Origin: Gambelia wislizenii
Taxonomy: Eukaryota > Chordata > Lepidosauria > Squamata > Crotaphytidae
Assembly: GCA_030847615.1 (NCBI GenBank)
Contig: JAUMIR010000003.1
Span: 285,318,265 to 285,382,264 of the forward strand
DNA: 64,000 bases
Direction: 5' to 3'
The position numbers and the translations under genes were made by a program. The number at the start of each line of letters is the position of its first letter. Position 1 is the first letter of the stretch. Shown piece after piece: positions 1 to 10,875 of this stretch. Under the pieces are notes generated by a model. The model ran no database searches. It was not told where the DNA came from and saw only the letters and a list, made by a program, of their open reading frames with translations.

Positions 1-392
1 CTGCAACCTCCCAGAGGGCCTTTTCAGTAATCGCCCCCAAATTGTAGAATGGCCTGCCGAATGAGATCCGTCAGCTGACGAGCTTGAGTAGCTTTAAAAA
101 AAGCACTAAAGACGGATCTCTTTCGGCAGGCCTTTCCTGATTAGATCCCGGCCTCAGGAACTCAGTCTCCTGGCTTTTAAAAAATTATGTATTTATTTGT
201 TTTTAATGTGTTTTTTAGTTAGAAGGTTTTAATCTTATTGTGTTTAATGTCTTTTTATGGGGGAGGGTGGGGGTGGGTGGTGTTTTTAGTCATTATTATA
301 ATGTTTTAATTGTTGGAAGCTGCCCCAATTGTTTTTAGCAGAGGGGCGGGGTATAAATAAATTTTATTATTATTATTATTATTATTATTATA
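1..392 (+). mobile_element. 3' end of an L2/CR1-group LINE
   Basis: The first 150 bases read, with frame breaks, like the extreme C-terminus of an L2-group reverse transcriptase protein: the conserved 'LWN.LP.EIR' block is recognisable around 45-80 and the 'LFRQAFP' ending around 115-145. A T-rich 3' UTR follows. It ends in 'gaggggcggggtataaat' and a TTA microsatellite, the typical squamate L2-like tail. The copy is cut by the window start and is not coding. Confidence 0.7.
364..392. repeat. (TTA)n microsatellite
   Basis: About nine TTA units, the tail of the preceding LINE. The L1 copy begins immediately after it, so the tail probably served as its insertion site. A methionine frame running through it gives a run of tyrosines and has no meaning. 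Confidence 0.9.
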
Positions 393-892
393 AGTCATGG
401 TCCAGAATAGATTTCTTTCTTATAACAAAAAAATTGGTGAAAGAAGTAAAGAAAGTGGAAATACATTCTAAGGTAATCTCCGATCATTGTCCTATTGGTT
501 TAGAATTGAATAGACAAAAAATATACTATAGATGGAGGATGAAAGAGGCACTGTTTAGAAATGAGGAGGTTATTGAGGAAATCAGGAAAGATGTAAAGAA
601 TTATTTCAAGGAAAATATGGGAAAAGGAACACTGATAGAAATGGTTTGGGATGCAGGGAAGGCGGTAATAAGAGGATGCTTAATGAAGAAAGAGGTAGAA
701 ATAAAAGGAGAAAGAAGAAATAGAATTGATAAATTCATGGCGGATATAGCTAAGAGAGAGAAGGAAATGAAGGGAAGTTTGGGAAATATGAGGTTAGAAG
801 AGGAATTAGCCTTTTTGAATAAACAGTTAAAATCAGAAATGATAGAAGAGATAGTGAAAAAAAATACAATATGCAAGATTAAGACATTTTGA
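393..892 (+). pseudogene. L1 ORF2 fragment: end of APE endonuclease and linker
   Basis: The frame begins with 'SWSRIDFFL' and 'VISDHCPIGLEL'. These match the last motifs of the APE-type endonuclease; SDH carries the catalytic histidine. A lysine- and glutamate-rich linker of about 120 residues follows, as in the better preserved second L1 copy of this window. The catalytic residues upstream (N, E, and D/N of the GDFN motif) are missing because the copy is 5'-truncated. The frame is lost after about 890 and continues in other frames to about 1360. The open frame extends upstream through the microsatellite, but that part is not L1. Confidence 0.85.
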
Positions 893-1377
893 ACAGGCTA
901 ACAAATGTGGAAAATGGTTAGCACATAGACTGAGAAAGGAAAAAGAGAAAAGGATAATAACGGAAATTAAATGGAAAGGAGAATGATATATGAAGCAAAA
1001 AGGTATTAGAGAGATATTTTGTGAATATTATTCAGAAATATATGAGATTAGGTCTGTAGAAGAGGAGAAAACTGAAAGGATAAAAGAATATTTAAGGAAG
1101 GGGGTGGTTTCTCAAATTTTGGAGGATCAAAGAGAAGAACTGAATAGAAAGATAACAGTCTAAGAGATAAGAGATGCTATTAGAAGATTAAAAGTTGGGA
1201 AAGCACCAGGCCCAGATGGGTTTTCGCCAATATACTACAAAATATTCAAAGAGTCGACGTTACCATTATATAATCTCTTTAATGAGATTACTATTAGAGG
1301 ATGTCCAGGAACATGGCGAAATGCACATATTACATTAATATTGAAGGAAGATAAAGAGGCAAACTTGACATCAAGCG

Positions 1378-1798
1378 TGTTGGGCGTGTTACAAAATAGT
1401 ACAGCAGAGTTGTGGAGTTAAAAAATAGAGCTTTACTCAGCTGAGTGTAAGACCAAAAAATACATGCAAAAACAAAGAATATAGCATCATGGCTAGGCAC
1501 AAAAACAGTACAGCATAACTTCCTGCATAACTGCAGTACTATATCTTCATAGCAAGGAGAAAAAATTACTTCCCAGCAACAGGCTTCTAACCAGCATAGA
1601 GAGTAGTACACTCTCTATACCCTAAGCAGACTCCCAATGCAGTTATACACTACTAAGTGGCTATCAAGTCCACCTGGCCTAATTGGCTGACAGCATCATT
1701 AATTACTGGAGCTGGCTTATTATCATGGACTCCACCTGCCGCTTTGCTATACCTTCATCCAGTCACAATTTAGTATGCAAACTGGCATACCCTGACAC
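1378..1798 (-). mobile_element. ~420 bp insertion inside L1, possible solo LTR
   Basis: L1 coding similarity stops near 1363 ('LILKEDKEAN') and resumes near 1800 ('RPISLLNVDYK'). The segment between has no L1 similarity. Taken on the minus strand it begins TGTCAGGG and ends CCAACA, the TG...CA form expected of an LTR. I could not define a clean target-site duplication; TGACA occurs near both edges (1369-1373 and 1794-1798). It has no coding potential. It could equally be another non-coding insertion. Confidence 0.4.
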
Positions 1799-1799
1799 T

Positions 1800-2443
1800 A
1801 TAGACCCATCTCCCTGTTAAACGTTGATTATAAAAAATTTTTGCTAGCGTTCTGGCGGAAAGACTGAAGACGGTTTTGGTAAAATGGATTCAAGAAGACC
1901 AAAATGGTTTTTTGCCAAATCAACAAATCAGAGATAATGTAAGAACTTTAATTAATATAATTGAAATGTATGAAAAACATAATGAGAGAAATGTAGCATT
2001 CGTGTTTGTCGATGCGGAGAAAGCATTTGACAAGATGAGATGGAAATTCATGTTTAAGGTACTAGTAGAAATGAATGTTGGAAACACTTTTTTGAATTGG
2101 ATACAAAATATTTATAAAAAGCAAGAGGCGCAAATAATTGTGAATGGTGAGAGGTCAAAAAAATTTACAATCTTGAGGGGAACAAGACAGGGTTGCCCAC
2201 TGTCACTACTTTTATTTATAATTACGTTAGAGTTATTAAATGAAAAAATAAATTCGGACCCAGAGATTGAGGGGTGAACATTCAGAATAGTCAATTTAAA
2301 TACAAAGCATTTGCGGACGACCTTGTCTTCTTTTTAGATAATCCAACTACCAGTGTAAATAAATTATTAAAGACAATAGAGGAATATGGGGAGTTAGCTG
2401 GATTTAAAATCAATAAAGAGAAAACTATAATGCTTACAAAAAT
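1800..2443 (+). pseudogene. L1 ORF2 fragment: reverse transcriptase core
   Basis: The sequence resumes after the insertion with an RT block near 'PISLLNVDYK'. It continues in the frame 1876-2277 with 'QNGFLPNQQIRDNVRT' and 'FVDAEKAFDKMRWKF'; the first catalytic aspartate lies in the DAEKAFD motif. 'GTRQGCPLS' follows. A stop at 2275-2277 separates this from the catalytic 'AFADDL' box, which is readable at about 2305-2325 in another frame. The enzyme would copy LINE RNA at a nicked target, but this copy has at least three frame breaks. Confidence 0.88.
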
Positions 2444-3376
2444 ATGAATAAAAAGGTACAAGAAGAGCTAGTCAAAATATCAGATCTTAAAATAGAAAAA
2501 AAGATGAGATACTTGGGATTAACCATAACTAATAGAAATATTAATCTATATGGAAATAATTATGGTAAATTATGGAGAAAGATCAAGGAAGATTTGAAGA
2601 GATGGTCAAAATTAGAACTATCATTAATGGGTGGAATGGCTACTATAAGTGTGAACATATTACCAAGAGTAATGTATCTCTTTCAGAATCTTCCAATTCT
2701 GTCTAAGACGTTATTTAAAGAATGGAATAAAGACCTAGATAAGTTTATTTGGGCAGGAAAGAGAGCTAGAATCAAGAAGACAATATTGGTTGATTCTAAA
2801 GATGGAGGTGGTTTTGGTATGCCGGACTTAGAGTTATATTATGGTGCGGCAAGTTTGATGTGGGTTCTAGATTGGATACATCTACAAAATACCAGATTAT
2901 TACAATTGGAAGGATTTAATCTTAGATATGGATTCCATGCTTATATGTGGCATAAAAAAACAACAGTGCATAAAGAATTTGTCCATCATTTTGCTAGAAG
3001 AGCACTCTTGAGAACCTGGGAGAAATATAAGAAAAGGTTTTATTTGAGGAGGCCATTGTGGGTCTCAAACCATGAAGCCTTTTATCAAAGAGAGAGTTTA
3101 CAAAAAGGGAAATGGTTAACATTTGAGATCTTACTAAAAAAAGAAGGAAGAAACTATTGAATGAAAACCCAAGAAGAGTTAAGAAAAGAAGGATTTGACT
3201 GCCACTGGTTTCTCTACAGACAGTTAACTGAAAAAAATAAAATGGATGTAAAACTAGATGGGATAATGACAGAAAAAATGGAATTTGACTCAGTAATTCA
3301 AGACAAGATGGGAAAATTAATATCGAAATTATACAAAATAATTTTGAAATTTAAATTAGAGCAATATATTTACTAA
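2444..3376 (+). pseudogene. L1 ORF2 fragment: C-terminal domain
   Basis: Two consecutive frames, 2444-3160 and 3161-3376, are separated by a single stop codon at 3158-3160 and continue in the same phase. They correspond to the region after the RT palm: 'KMRYLGLTITN', 'WSKLELSLMGGMATI', 'PDLELYYGAASLMW', then a basic tail. The same motifs occur in the second L1 copy (25111-26057), which confirms that the fragment is real. A premature stop and the upstream breaks make it a pseudogene. Confidence 0.88.
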
Positions 3377-3710
3377 ATATATTTACTAAATATGCTCCAC
3401 AATATAGATAGTGATAGCAAGAAAAAATATAAAAGAGTAATGCTATATGCAGTTACTGCTGTCAGAATGGTGTTAGCTAAAAAATGGAACACAACACAGA
3501 AGAATGAGAAGCAGAAGATGGAGAATGATGTAGGAAAGATGCTGTAAAGAGCAATGTAATTATTGTATCCAAAGGATAATAGGGTGATGGAAGTCATTAC
3601 ATACTTGTTTTTGTATAATGTTTAGTCATTGTTTAAATGTCTTTTGTTTGTCTATGTGGTTATGTATTTTATTGATGTGAGATATGTGATAAATAAAAAT
3701 ATGACAAAAA

Positions 3711-4084
3711 AATTAATTATCTACTGGCTTGCTTGTGGAAGAATATAGGTGTATGTACAGGGAGATGGGAAAGTTCTTTTTCCACAGTTTCCTCTAAACT
3801 TAACATCACTTTAAAAGATATTAGTTTGCTGCTGCCAAGCAGAATGGTGCATTGATAGGGTCAGCTTTCAGGATAAACAAATAAAACCCAGATATTTCCA
3901 GAACCAAGCTCAAAAATGGGCAAATGCTTTTAAAAGAAAAGTAACCCCAAAATATTAAGTAAACAGGATTCTAACTGGCTTGAATAGACTTCAGGCTGGT
4001 CTTGTCTTTTCCTGATACTGGAAAGGTAGGGGTGTGTGCGTGCGTGCACGCACGCACTGGGTGGGTTTGCAGTTCTCAGATGAG
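3711..4084. other. no recognisable feature
   Basis: AT-rich unique-looking sequence. A short alternating purine-pyrimidine run (GTGTGCGTGCGTGCACGCACGCAC) lies near 4031-4055. I see no gene or repeat otherwise. Confidence 0.5.
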
Positions 4085-4365
4085 TATTCATTCATTTTTC
4101 ATTTTAGGTATTTACACCCCACTCTTCAACCACAAAGCTATCAGAGCGGCTTACAAATCGTTTTAAGCAATAGCAATTTACACATCTACACTGCATTAAG
4201 CGGTTTCCAGTGTGTTTTAGCTAATTGCCCCCACAAGCCAGGTACTCATTTTACCGACCTACGAAAGGATGGAAGGCTGAGTGAACCTTGGAGCCCTCTG
4301 GAATTGAACTTGCAATGTGGTGGCTTGGCAGTACTGGCATTTAACCACTGTGCCACCAGGGCGTG
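4085..4365 (-). mobile_element. tRNA-derived SINE (minus strand)
   Basis: On the minus strand it begins 'gccctggtggcacagtggtt', a tRNA-derived Pol III head, and runs through 'ccatcctttcgtaggtcggt' to a 3' end resembling an L2 tail ('gagtggggtgtaaat'). This is a SINE type common in squamates. The 4034-4366 plus-strand open frame is an artefact of it. Confidence 0.65.
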
Positions 4366-5164
4366 ACCAACCCATAGTCTGGGAACACTTCCCCCCGCCC
4401 CCAATTCTACAGTTGATTGCTGGGAGGATATGTCAACCTAAAATGCTCAGAGATGTAAATGTTGAGTCTGTAATATCCAGGAATACCATGCATGTTCTGG
4501 TTTGGAAACATTCTAATACAGAGGATAGTGAAGTTGAGTTGGTCACAAGAGGTTGTATAGAAAATGTGTGTAATTACAAAAGATCACATTAAAATAGAAT
4601 TAAACTATTAACAACACTAAAAAAGATATAAAGCATACAATTAAAATGTTAAAAAGCTGTTAAGAATGGTGCAATCCAAACAACACAGCACACTTTAAAA
4701 TACCATAAGTGTACAGAAGGGGCAGGTGATTGTGTAGGGCTAGGCTGCTCTCTGATTTGGTCAAGTGCTGGCGGGCTGTACTTTTGTTATGTGTTTTAGT
4801 ATTTTTTTAGCTAAAATACAGAAAATGTAGATACGTATAGTTAATAATATATATACTACTAAGGATTAAATTCATTAAAATAAATCTGAATTAATTATAA
4901 GACAAATGAGCAGTCCCTGCATCATAAGAGGCCTGGAACTGGGTAGCCAGGAAGTGTTCCAGTGTTTAGAAAACATCCCCTATTTTTGCTTCCCTCTTCC
5001 AAAATCTGGAGCCTCCAAGGATAATCTATTAACTGGACAATGTAAGCTTGATCTTAAATAATGTTACTTTTCTGTAATCAAGTGTAATTATTTGCTTCCT
5101 CTTTAAAAATAAACAGAGAACCAGTTGCCACTTTGCAGTGCATTTTTCACATGGCTGATTGCTC
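4366..5164. other. no recognisable feature
   Basis: AT-rich sequence with short A-rich and TA-rich runs (4590-4660, 4840-4880). No gene, RNA or confident repeat seen. Confidence 0.5.
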
Positions 5165-5262
5165 TGCTGCCACCGTGATTATATATTCCTGCATGGCAGG
5201 AGGTTGGATTGGATGGCCCTTGAGGTCTCTTCCAACTCTATGATTCTGTGATTCTATGATTC
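5165..5262 (+). mobile_element. CR1 LINE 3' end
   Basis: It carries the CR1 3' terminus 'ggttggattggatggccctt' and 'ctcttccaactctatgattc', followed by the characteristic 'attctatg' octamer repeats. A 5'-truncated remnant with no coding part. Confidence 0.85.
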
Positions 5263-6487
5263 AGTGTCCATCTTTGAATGGTGGGTTCTCTTCTTCCAGG
5301 ATGGCTTGGGGTTTACAGACTGAGCTTTTTTGGGGGAGGGGTATGCTTTCAGAAATATTGGGGTGGGATTTTGACTTAATAGAATTGATCATTTGGTGCA
5401 GTGTTGGCAAGCCCCTACAGCAGTCTGCCACCAAATTTTGGACGAGACCACACTGCCCAAACGCAGTGGTAGATTTTTGGTTTTTCAGATCTATGTGTGC
5501 AAAACAGAACAAAGCAAAACGGATGTTGAATTCTGCAAGTAGCCCATGGGCCACAGTTCCTCAACCCCTGATGTCCATCAATAATTCTGAGGGTTTGTTG
5601 GGTTTTGGGTTTTTTTTTGGTAATGCATGTTATGCCATTTCCCCCAGCAATATCCCATTTCTTGTCTAGTCATTGTATCCTAATTTTATTAAAAGTGTAA
5701 TCTCCATGGTATCACATTATTGGTGAAACATTATAGGGACATCACAAGCAGAAACTGGTTTAAATAAGGAAGTACCAGACACTGCAGTAATTGTCAAAAT
5801 AACTAAGTGAATTCCAAAATACAGATAAAATATGTTTTGGGTCTTTTTTTGTTTGTTTGGAGATTTGCTGATTTGTGTAGTAATTTGAACATAAAGTAAG
5901 CATTTACTATTAATTCTGTAATATTAATTGGGTCCAGCCACTTAAGGATTAATGTGTTGAAATATGTTCGTTGAAGAAGAAAAGAAGAGGCACTTTGTTA
6001 TATCTGAATGAAGCTTTCTTCTAAACTTATAACAAATTGTCAATAACTTGTGATCAGAAAACGGGTTTCATTAAATAACCTAAAACAGCTTCCCCAAGAG
6101 CTCTCTGTGTTCTTTGATGTAAGATAAATGTAATTTACAAGTTTCTGATTAAAAACAAAAATCTTAGGAGTGAGTCTTTTTGGTGACAGGCTTTATCTCT
6201 GGAGGCAATTATCACATCTCACAGTTGTAGCTTCTAGTTTTGAGTACAGCTGTGCTCATTTTTCTAATGAGGAATTGCCCTGGACACTTGACAGTGTTGT
6301 AGAATTGCCTTTCATTATAAATATACTAATTTCTGCTCTATTCAAATTAATGTTAATTGCAATTATTCCCAGTCTTAGTAAAATTGTTTTATTTAGTAAC
6401 TAATATTCTTACTGTAGTTCTTAAAGTTGGTACAAGCTGCTTTTGTGTCTCATGCAGTCTCTTGTCCTTATCCATTCCTTCTATGAA
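5263..6487. other. no recognisable feature
   Basis: AT-rich, unique-looking sequence. Open frames here (such as 5256-5669) are short and show no family motif. Confidence 0.5.
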
Positions 6488-6535
6488 AAACCTATTATCC
6501 CCATTTTACATATGTGAAAAAGAAGCTGAGAAAAA
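6488..6535 (-). mobile_element. MIR-like SINE core remnant
   Basis: The stretch 'tattatccccattttacata' followed by a gaaaaagaagctgag-like run matches the MIR core (reverse complement of the 'cctcagtttcctcatctgta' region). Very short, hence weak. Confidence 0.4.
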
Positions 6536-7527
6536 TGAAACTACCAGCAACAGAGAGGATGATGCTTATCCATGAATCAGAACAAAATCCACATTTGGGA
6601 AATATAGCACCTCTATTAGGACAAGCCAAAATGCCACAAACATCTGCAGGCTTTTAAAGAAGAAATAGAAAAGTACAAAAGATAAGTTAGTTGTTCTGGA
6701 GTGGCAGTCTGAAGAGGAAAGCATCCACTACGTATGGAGGTTCTCCACAAAATCTGGAACCCTGAATTATGTGGAGAGGCACCCTGTATAGAAGAGGATC
6801 TCTTCTTCAGCAGGGTTGGGTGGCACAGGTTTAGCACATTCTCACTCCTCATGCATTCAGTTTAACACCATTATGAATACCTGCATAGGGATACTATCTC
6901 TATATCTCACAAGGTCTGTAACTTGGTACACAGGTTCAGGAAATATTACTTTCATAAATATTCTCAAGCTTGACCTTGGCTGGCATCCTGCCTCTCTGAG
7001 CCTCAGTAAAATTCAGGCTTCTTGCCCATGTTTGGGCCCTTTCTCTAGTAACATCCTAACTGAAAGAACAATTTAGACTTTTTTTGCCCATGTCACAGTT
7101 TCTGGACCACAGATGTTCTTAAATGATGTCTTGAAACAATACTGAATTTATGTTGAACATGCTTTGTTTAACGAGATGGTACAGAAAAAAATCCTCAAGT
7201 TGGGGGAAAGAAAAACGTAGTACAAGAGATCAAAATACTAATACAGAGGGAACAGGTTGCCAAATGGATGTTGATAGAACTTGTAGAAATAGTGTAACTA
7301 TTGTTACAGCAGGACTGGTGAAGAAAGAAGCGGTAGAGGTAGCAGGTATATAGCCGAAAAATCATAGAGGAATGAAATTAGATTTATGCAATTGGACAGC
7401 TTAAAAGTAACATGTTACAAAGTACTGTTATTATCAACAATGTTATTTTAGTGGGCAATTAAAGCAAACCAGCATGCAGCTACTGGTAATATTAGTACTT
7501 TACTTGTTACCTTTACATTTTGTTTTC
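6536..7527. other. no recognisable feature
   Basis: No repeat or gene recognised. Short open frames lack motifs. Confidence 0.5.
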
Positions 7528-7668
7528 ATAGGATCCTAGAGTTGAAGGAGACCATGAGGGCCATCCAGTCCAAACTCCTGCCCTGCAGGAACACACAATC
7601 AAAGCACCCTTGACAGATGGCCATCCAGCCTTTGTTTAAAAACCTCCAAAACCTCCTTGCAAGGATTT
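7528..7668 (-). mobile_element. CR1 LINE 3' end (minus strand)
   Basis: Reverse complement of the CR1 terminus: 'ggatcctagagttgaaggag', 'gggccatccagtccaaactc', 'ctgccctgcaggaac', then '...tttaaaaacctccaaaa'. The latter is the usual 'ggaggtttttaaa' upstream segment, also seen at 52,445. Non-coding. Confidence 0.85.
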
Positions 7669-7777
7669 TGTTCCATTTTTTATATTTATAAAGTTTATTT
7701 TTGTTAAAAAAGTAAAACCCTAAAAGATAACATCTTAGTAATGCAGCACCAGTCTGTCAATCTTCAAATCAAAAGTG

Positions 7778-7908
7778 GAAATCCTGTGGCCCTTCAGATG
7801 TTGTTAGACTGCAACTTCTTAGAGGGCTAGCCAGATTAGCCAATGGTGAGTAATGCTAGCCTTTGCAGCTCAACAACATCTGGAGGGCCACACATATCCC
7901 ATCCAAGT
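7778..7908. mobile_element. foldback MITE, 'cctccagatgttgtt' family
   Basis: The two halves are inverted copies: 'tggcccttcagatgttgtta' and 'gactgcaactt' on the left pair with 'caacaacatctggagggcca' on the right, with 'agccaatggtgag' at the centre. This palindromic type is abundant in squamates and probably hAT-derived. Other copies lie near 33,190, 38,370, 39,451 and 40,690. Confidence 0.75.
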
Positions 7909-8964
7909 TTTACATTACTAGGAAGTAAGATCAGTGAGCTATTTCTAATAATAAAACAACACAGTAAAATAAAACAAGGAACAAATTACGTTTTAAACAT
8001 AATGGTCTTAAGTTCTGTATTTTGGGAGCAGAGGAATTTCTTTCACCAAACATCACTTTAGAAGTTTATAGCTAAGTGTGTTTTGAATGCAGAGATCCTG
8101 GCCTTGAGTCCAGCTCAGATACAGGAAGAGATACCATATGTAAAGGAGGGAAGAGCTCTTACCCAACACAAAGCATGGTTCACATAAGTGCAGTTAAGTT
8201 ATAACTGGACTGAAAGGTCAGCTATACTAAGTGATGTGCTATTCATTCAGCTCAGTGTGGATGTAATGATACAGTATAATTTCTTGTTGGTGCATCAAGT
8301 GGCTCCCCACCATTTTTGCTGCAGTTGTTTAGTATTGCATTTCAAGTGTGTGATTTGGTTAGTGTTATGGTCTGTTGAAAGATGTACAATTTGGGACTGT
8401 ATTCACTCCCTGCTTAATCCTTACATGCCCCCTAAAACCAGTGGGATCTAACCTATTTCCCCCTAGAGCCCAGCTGAGCATGTACATTCACTTGGGTGGT
8501 CCCTGCCCCCACCACCCGCAAGATGGTTTGTACACACCTTGAGCCAAAAAGACTGTGCCTCCTGTTTTATTAAAGAACATGAAAGACCTAGATTTTAAAT
8601 TGGCTTGCTTCAGTAAATAGTTGTTAAGCTAACCATAGTTTTTTTTTCAGGTTCACACATTCCATGTCAGTTTTTAAAAATTGCTAATCCCTTCTTCATG
8701 TACCACAAGAGGAAAAGGAACAGAGGAACATATTCTCCTGGGGGAACCCAGGCTCCTTCTCATAACATGGGCTAGACAGGGATGGGCAACTTACAGGGGA
8801 TGGAGAGGCTACATCAGTCCCCTGTGGAACCTTAGAGCCCCCGCCCCCATTTTTGCTCCCCACAACCCTCCCATTTCTTCCACCAGAAAAATGTTTTAAA
8901 CAACAAAGGCCAGTAGCACCCCCGATTTTATCCTATCTTCAGCCTCCCCACATCTGATTTAGTC
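7909..8964. other. no recognisable feature
   Basis: Mixed composition. No gene or repeat recognised; a GC-richer patch at 8,800-8,880 has no clear structure. Confidence 0.5.
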
Positions 8965-9185
8965 CTACGTTGTTATGTACCTTCAAGTCATTCCTGATTT
9001 ATGGAGCACTATCATGGGGCTTGCTAGATTTGTTCTGTATGGGTTTGTCATTGCCCTCCTCTAAGGGTGAGAGAGTGTGATTTCCACAAGGTCACCTAGT
9101 GCGTTTCCACGGTTGAGTGGGGATTCAGAACCTGCTCTTCTAGAATCGTAGTTCAGCACTCAAACCACTACATCACATTGGTTCA
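8965..9185 (-). mobile_element. Sauria SINE (minus strand)
   Basis: On the minus strand it runs from a tRNA-like head (reverse complement of 'cactcaaaccactacatcac') through 'gattcagaac' and 'gtgaccttgtgg' to the BovB-like 3' end (reverse complement of 'gtaccttcaagtcattcctg'). This is the standard Sauria SINE layout: a Pol III head and a tail that parasitises RTE machinery. Confidence 0.85.
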
Positions 9186-10215
9186 TAGGCCTATACAGGG
9201 CCTTTTTTCCCAAAACCAGAAGGGACTAGATGGTTCCTTTCTGTTTTGAAAAAGAGTACACATGGGTCTAGAGCATGTGCCCCCCCCCAAACATGGGGTA
9301 AATGGCCAAGAACATACCCTGGAGGCTTCAGTGGTCACTATTGGCCTTTTTTTTTTTTTTTTTGCTGGAAATACTTAGAGAATGAGTTTTTGGAATAAGA
9401 TAGTGGCCTGCGGGAGCCTTAGAGGGTCCGCAATTAACCTTTGTTCACTTTTGGTCCAGACCATAGTCCAAACAGGGCCTTGATATAAGCCAAGGGAAGC
9501 CACGTCTCCATTAGATTTTGTCAGCTGAAACCTACCAAGCAGATAATTGCTGTATATAGCATCTTTAATGTAAATGTCTAAATTTCCAACATGTGAAATA
9601 AAGTAGGGAACAGTTTCCCTCTCTTTAATTTTTCTGGGGTTTCTATGAGCTTGCACCAGTTCTTATAGATGTCTAAGTCCATGGTATCTTTGTATTTGGA
9701 AGCCCTTCCTCCTCTCCTATCATCTTTGTGAAACCTGAGTCTGAATCACAGTCACACATCCATTTGTTCAGTGACATTAGGTAAGTTGGTTTTTCAGTTT
9801 CTAAAAAATGGAATAATTACTCTCGTAGAGTTCTTTTACAAGATCATTCAGTACCAAGATTGCAAAGCACATTGCTCCCTAGTTAAGTGCTGTAGAAATG
9901 ATGAATAACAATCTTGATCTTGATGTGATTAGGATGACGTGCTTTAATTTGATGACTCAGATTTGAACCGGCTTATTTGGAAACACAGAATCATCTTCAT
10001 CACTGCTGTCCTTGACCTGCCTACTGTTCCCAGAGGTAGCTAGCTCTGCATGCCATTATAAGGCAGGTTAGAGAAGAAGTGAGTAGCTAATTGTAGTTTT
10101 ACCTGTTGCTTGCAGCTACAGACAAAAACAAGAACAAACATATTTTTGTTGAAAAGCTGCTAGAATTTTGCATTGGTTTTTTTTTTATGTTGATGGAGTG
10201 CATCCAGACTAACTT
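9186..10215. other. no recognisable feature
   Basis: Contains homopolymer runs (C near 9,280, T at 9,346-9,363). No gene or confident repeat. Confidence 0.5.
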
Positions 10216-10470
10216 CATGGTTAATCATGCTGTGATTCCATTGAAATCCATGGGACTGAATTAACTTGAATCCCGCTGCTTTCAGTGGGACCAAAGTGTG
10301 ACTAGAAGTATATCTACTCATAAATCCCATTGGATTAATTGCTCTGAGGTACACATGCACAGAATACATGCAAAGTCTGCAATCCTAAAGATACTTCTAG
10401 AGAGCAAGTCCTTTGAACACTTTAAGGCATACTTCTGAGGAAACAGTCCAAGACTGTTTAACACATTGAG
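10216..10470. mobile_element. degraded MITE pieces, 'tgcaatcct/aagtccca' family
   Basis: Blocks such as 'taaatcccattggattaa', 'tctgcaatcctaaagatact' and 'gcatacttctgaggaaac' match a foldback element common in squamates (ends 'cagtgcaatcctatgc', core 'agtaagtcccattgaa'). Diverged; borders uncertain. Related pieces lie at 11,985 and 32,856. Confidence 0.5.
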
Positions 10471-10875
10471 ATTGAGCCCAGTGGCTGGACCCAGATTTTG
10501 GTGCATGTGTAGGGGCTAGTGGAAATGGACCTCTTGGTGGCAGCTCATTCGGCCCTCTCCCTCCCCTGTTCTGGATGGGTTGGGATCCTTGCTCCATGGA
10601 CTACGCTATGGTGAAGTAGGCTAGAGAAAGGGGGAATCTCAAAAAATGAGGCAGTGGCATCTCTCATGAGTGGAGGAGAAGACTGGAGGGTCTGGCGTGG
10701 ATAAGATCAGATGGGGAAACCTGATTTTGCCAGTTATTGCACATGCCTAAATCTTGATCCAGACCAATGAATTTGATTTTGAAACCTTTTAAAAATGAGG
10801 CTTTCAAGTCTTGGAAAATATTCTTGGTGTGTCTGCTTTCCTTATAAATGCATTCTCTTCAAGAATTTGGTTGTA
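10471..10875. other. no recognisable feature
   Basis: No gene or repeat recognised. Confidence 0.5.

Larger units (their letters stand above)
393..3710 (+). mobile_element. L1-clade LINE, 5'-truncated, decayed (copy 1)
   Basis: This is a sense copy of L1 ORF2 plus 3' UTR. In order it shows the end of the endonuclease domain (393-520), the linker, the start of the reverse transcriptase ('GKAPGPDGFSP' near 1200), the RT core (1850-2440), the C-terminal domain (2444-3376), and an AT-rich 3' UTR ending near 3700 in a short A-rich tail. ORF1 and most of the endonuclease are absent. Stops and frameshifts break the frame several times, and a foreign ~420 bp segment sits inside RT (1378-1798). It cannot be active. 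Assignment to L1 rests on 'VDAEKAFD', 'FLPNQQIRDNVRT' and 'AFADDL'. Confidence 0.9.

Noticed and set aside
329..392. Polytyrosine N-terminus of the 187-residue frame
   Set aside because: It is translation of the TTA microsatellite before the L1 begins.
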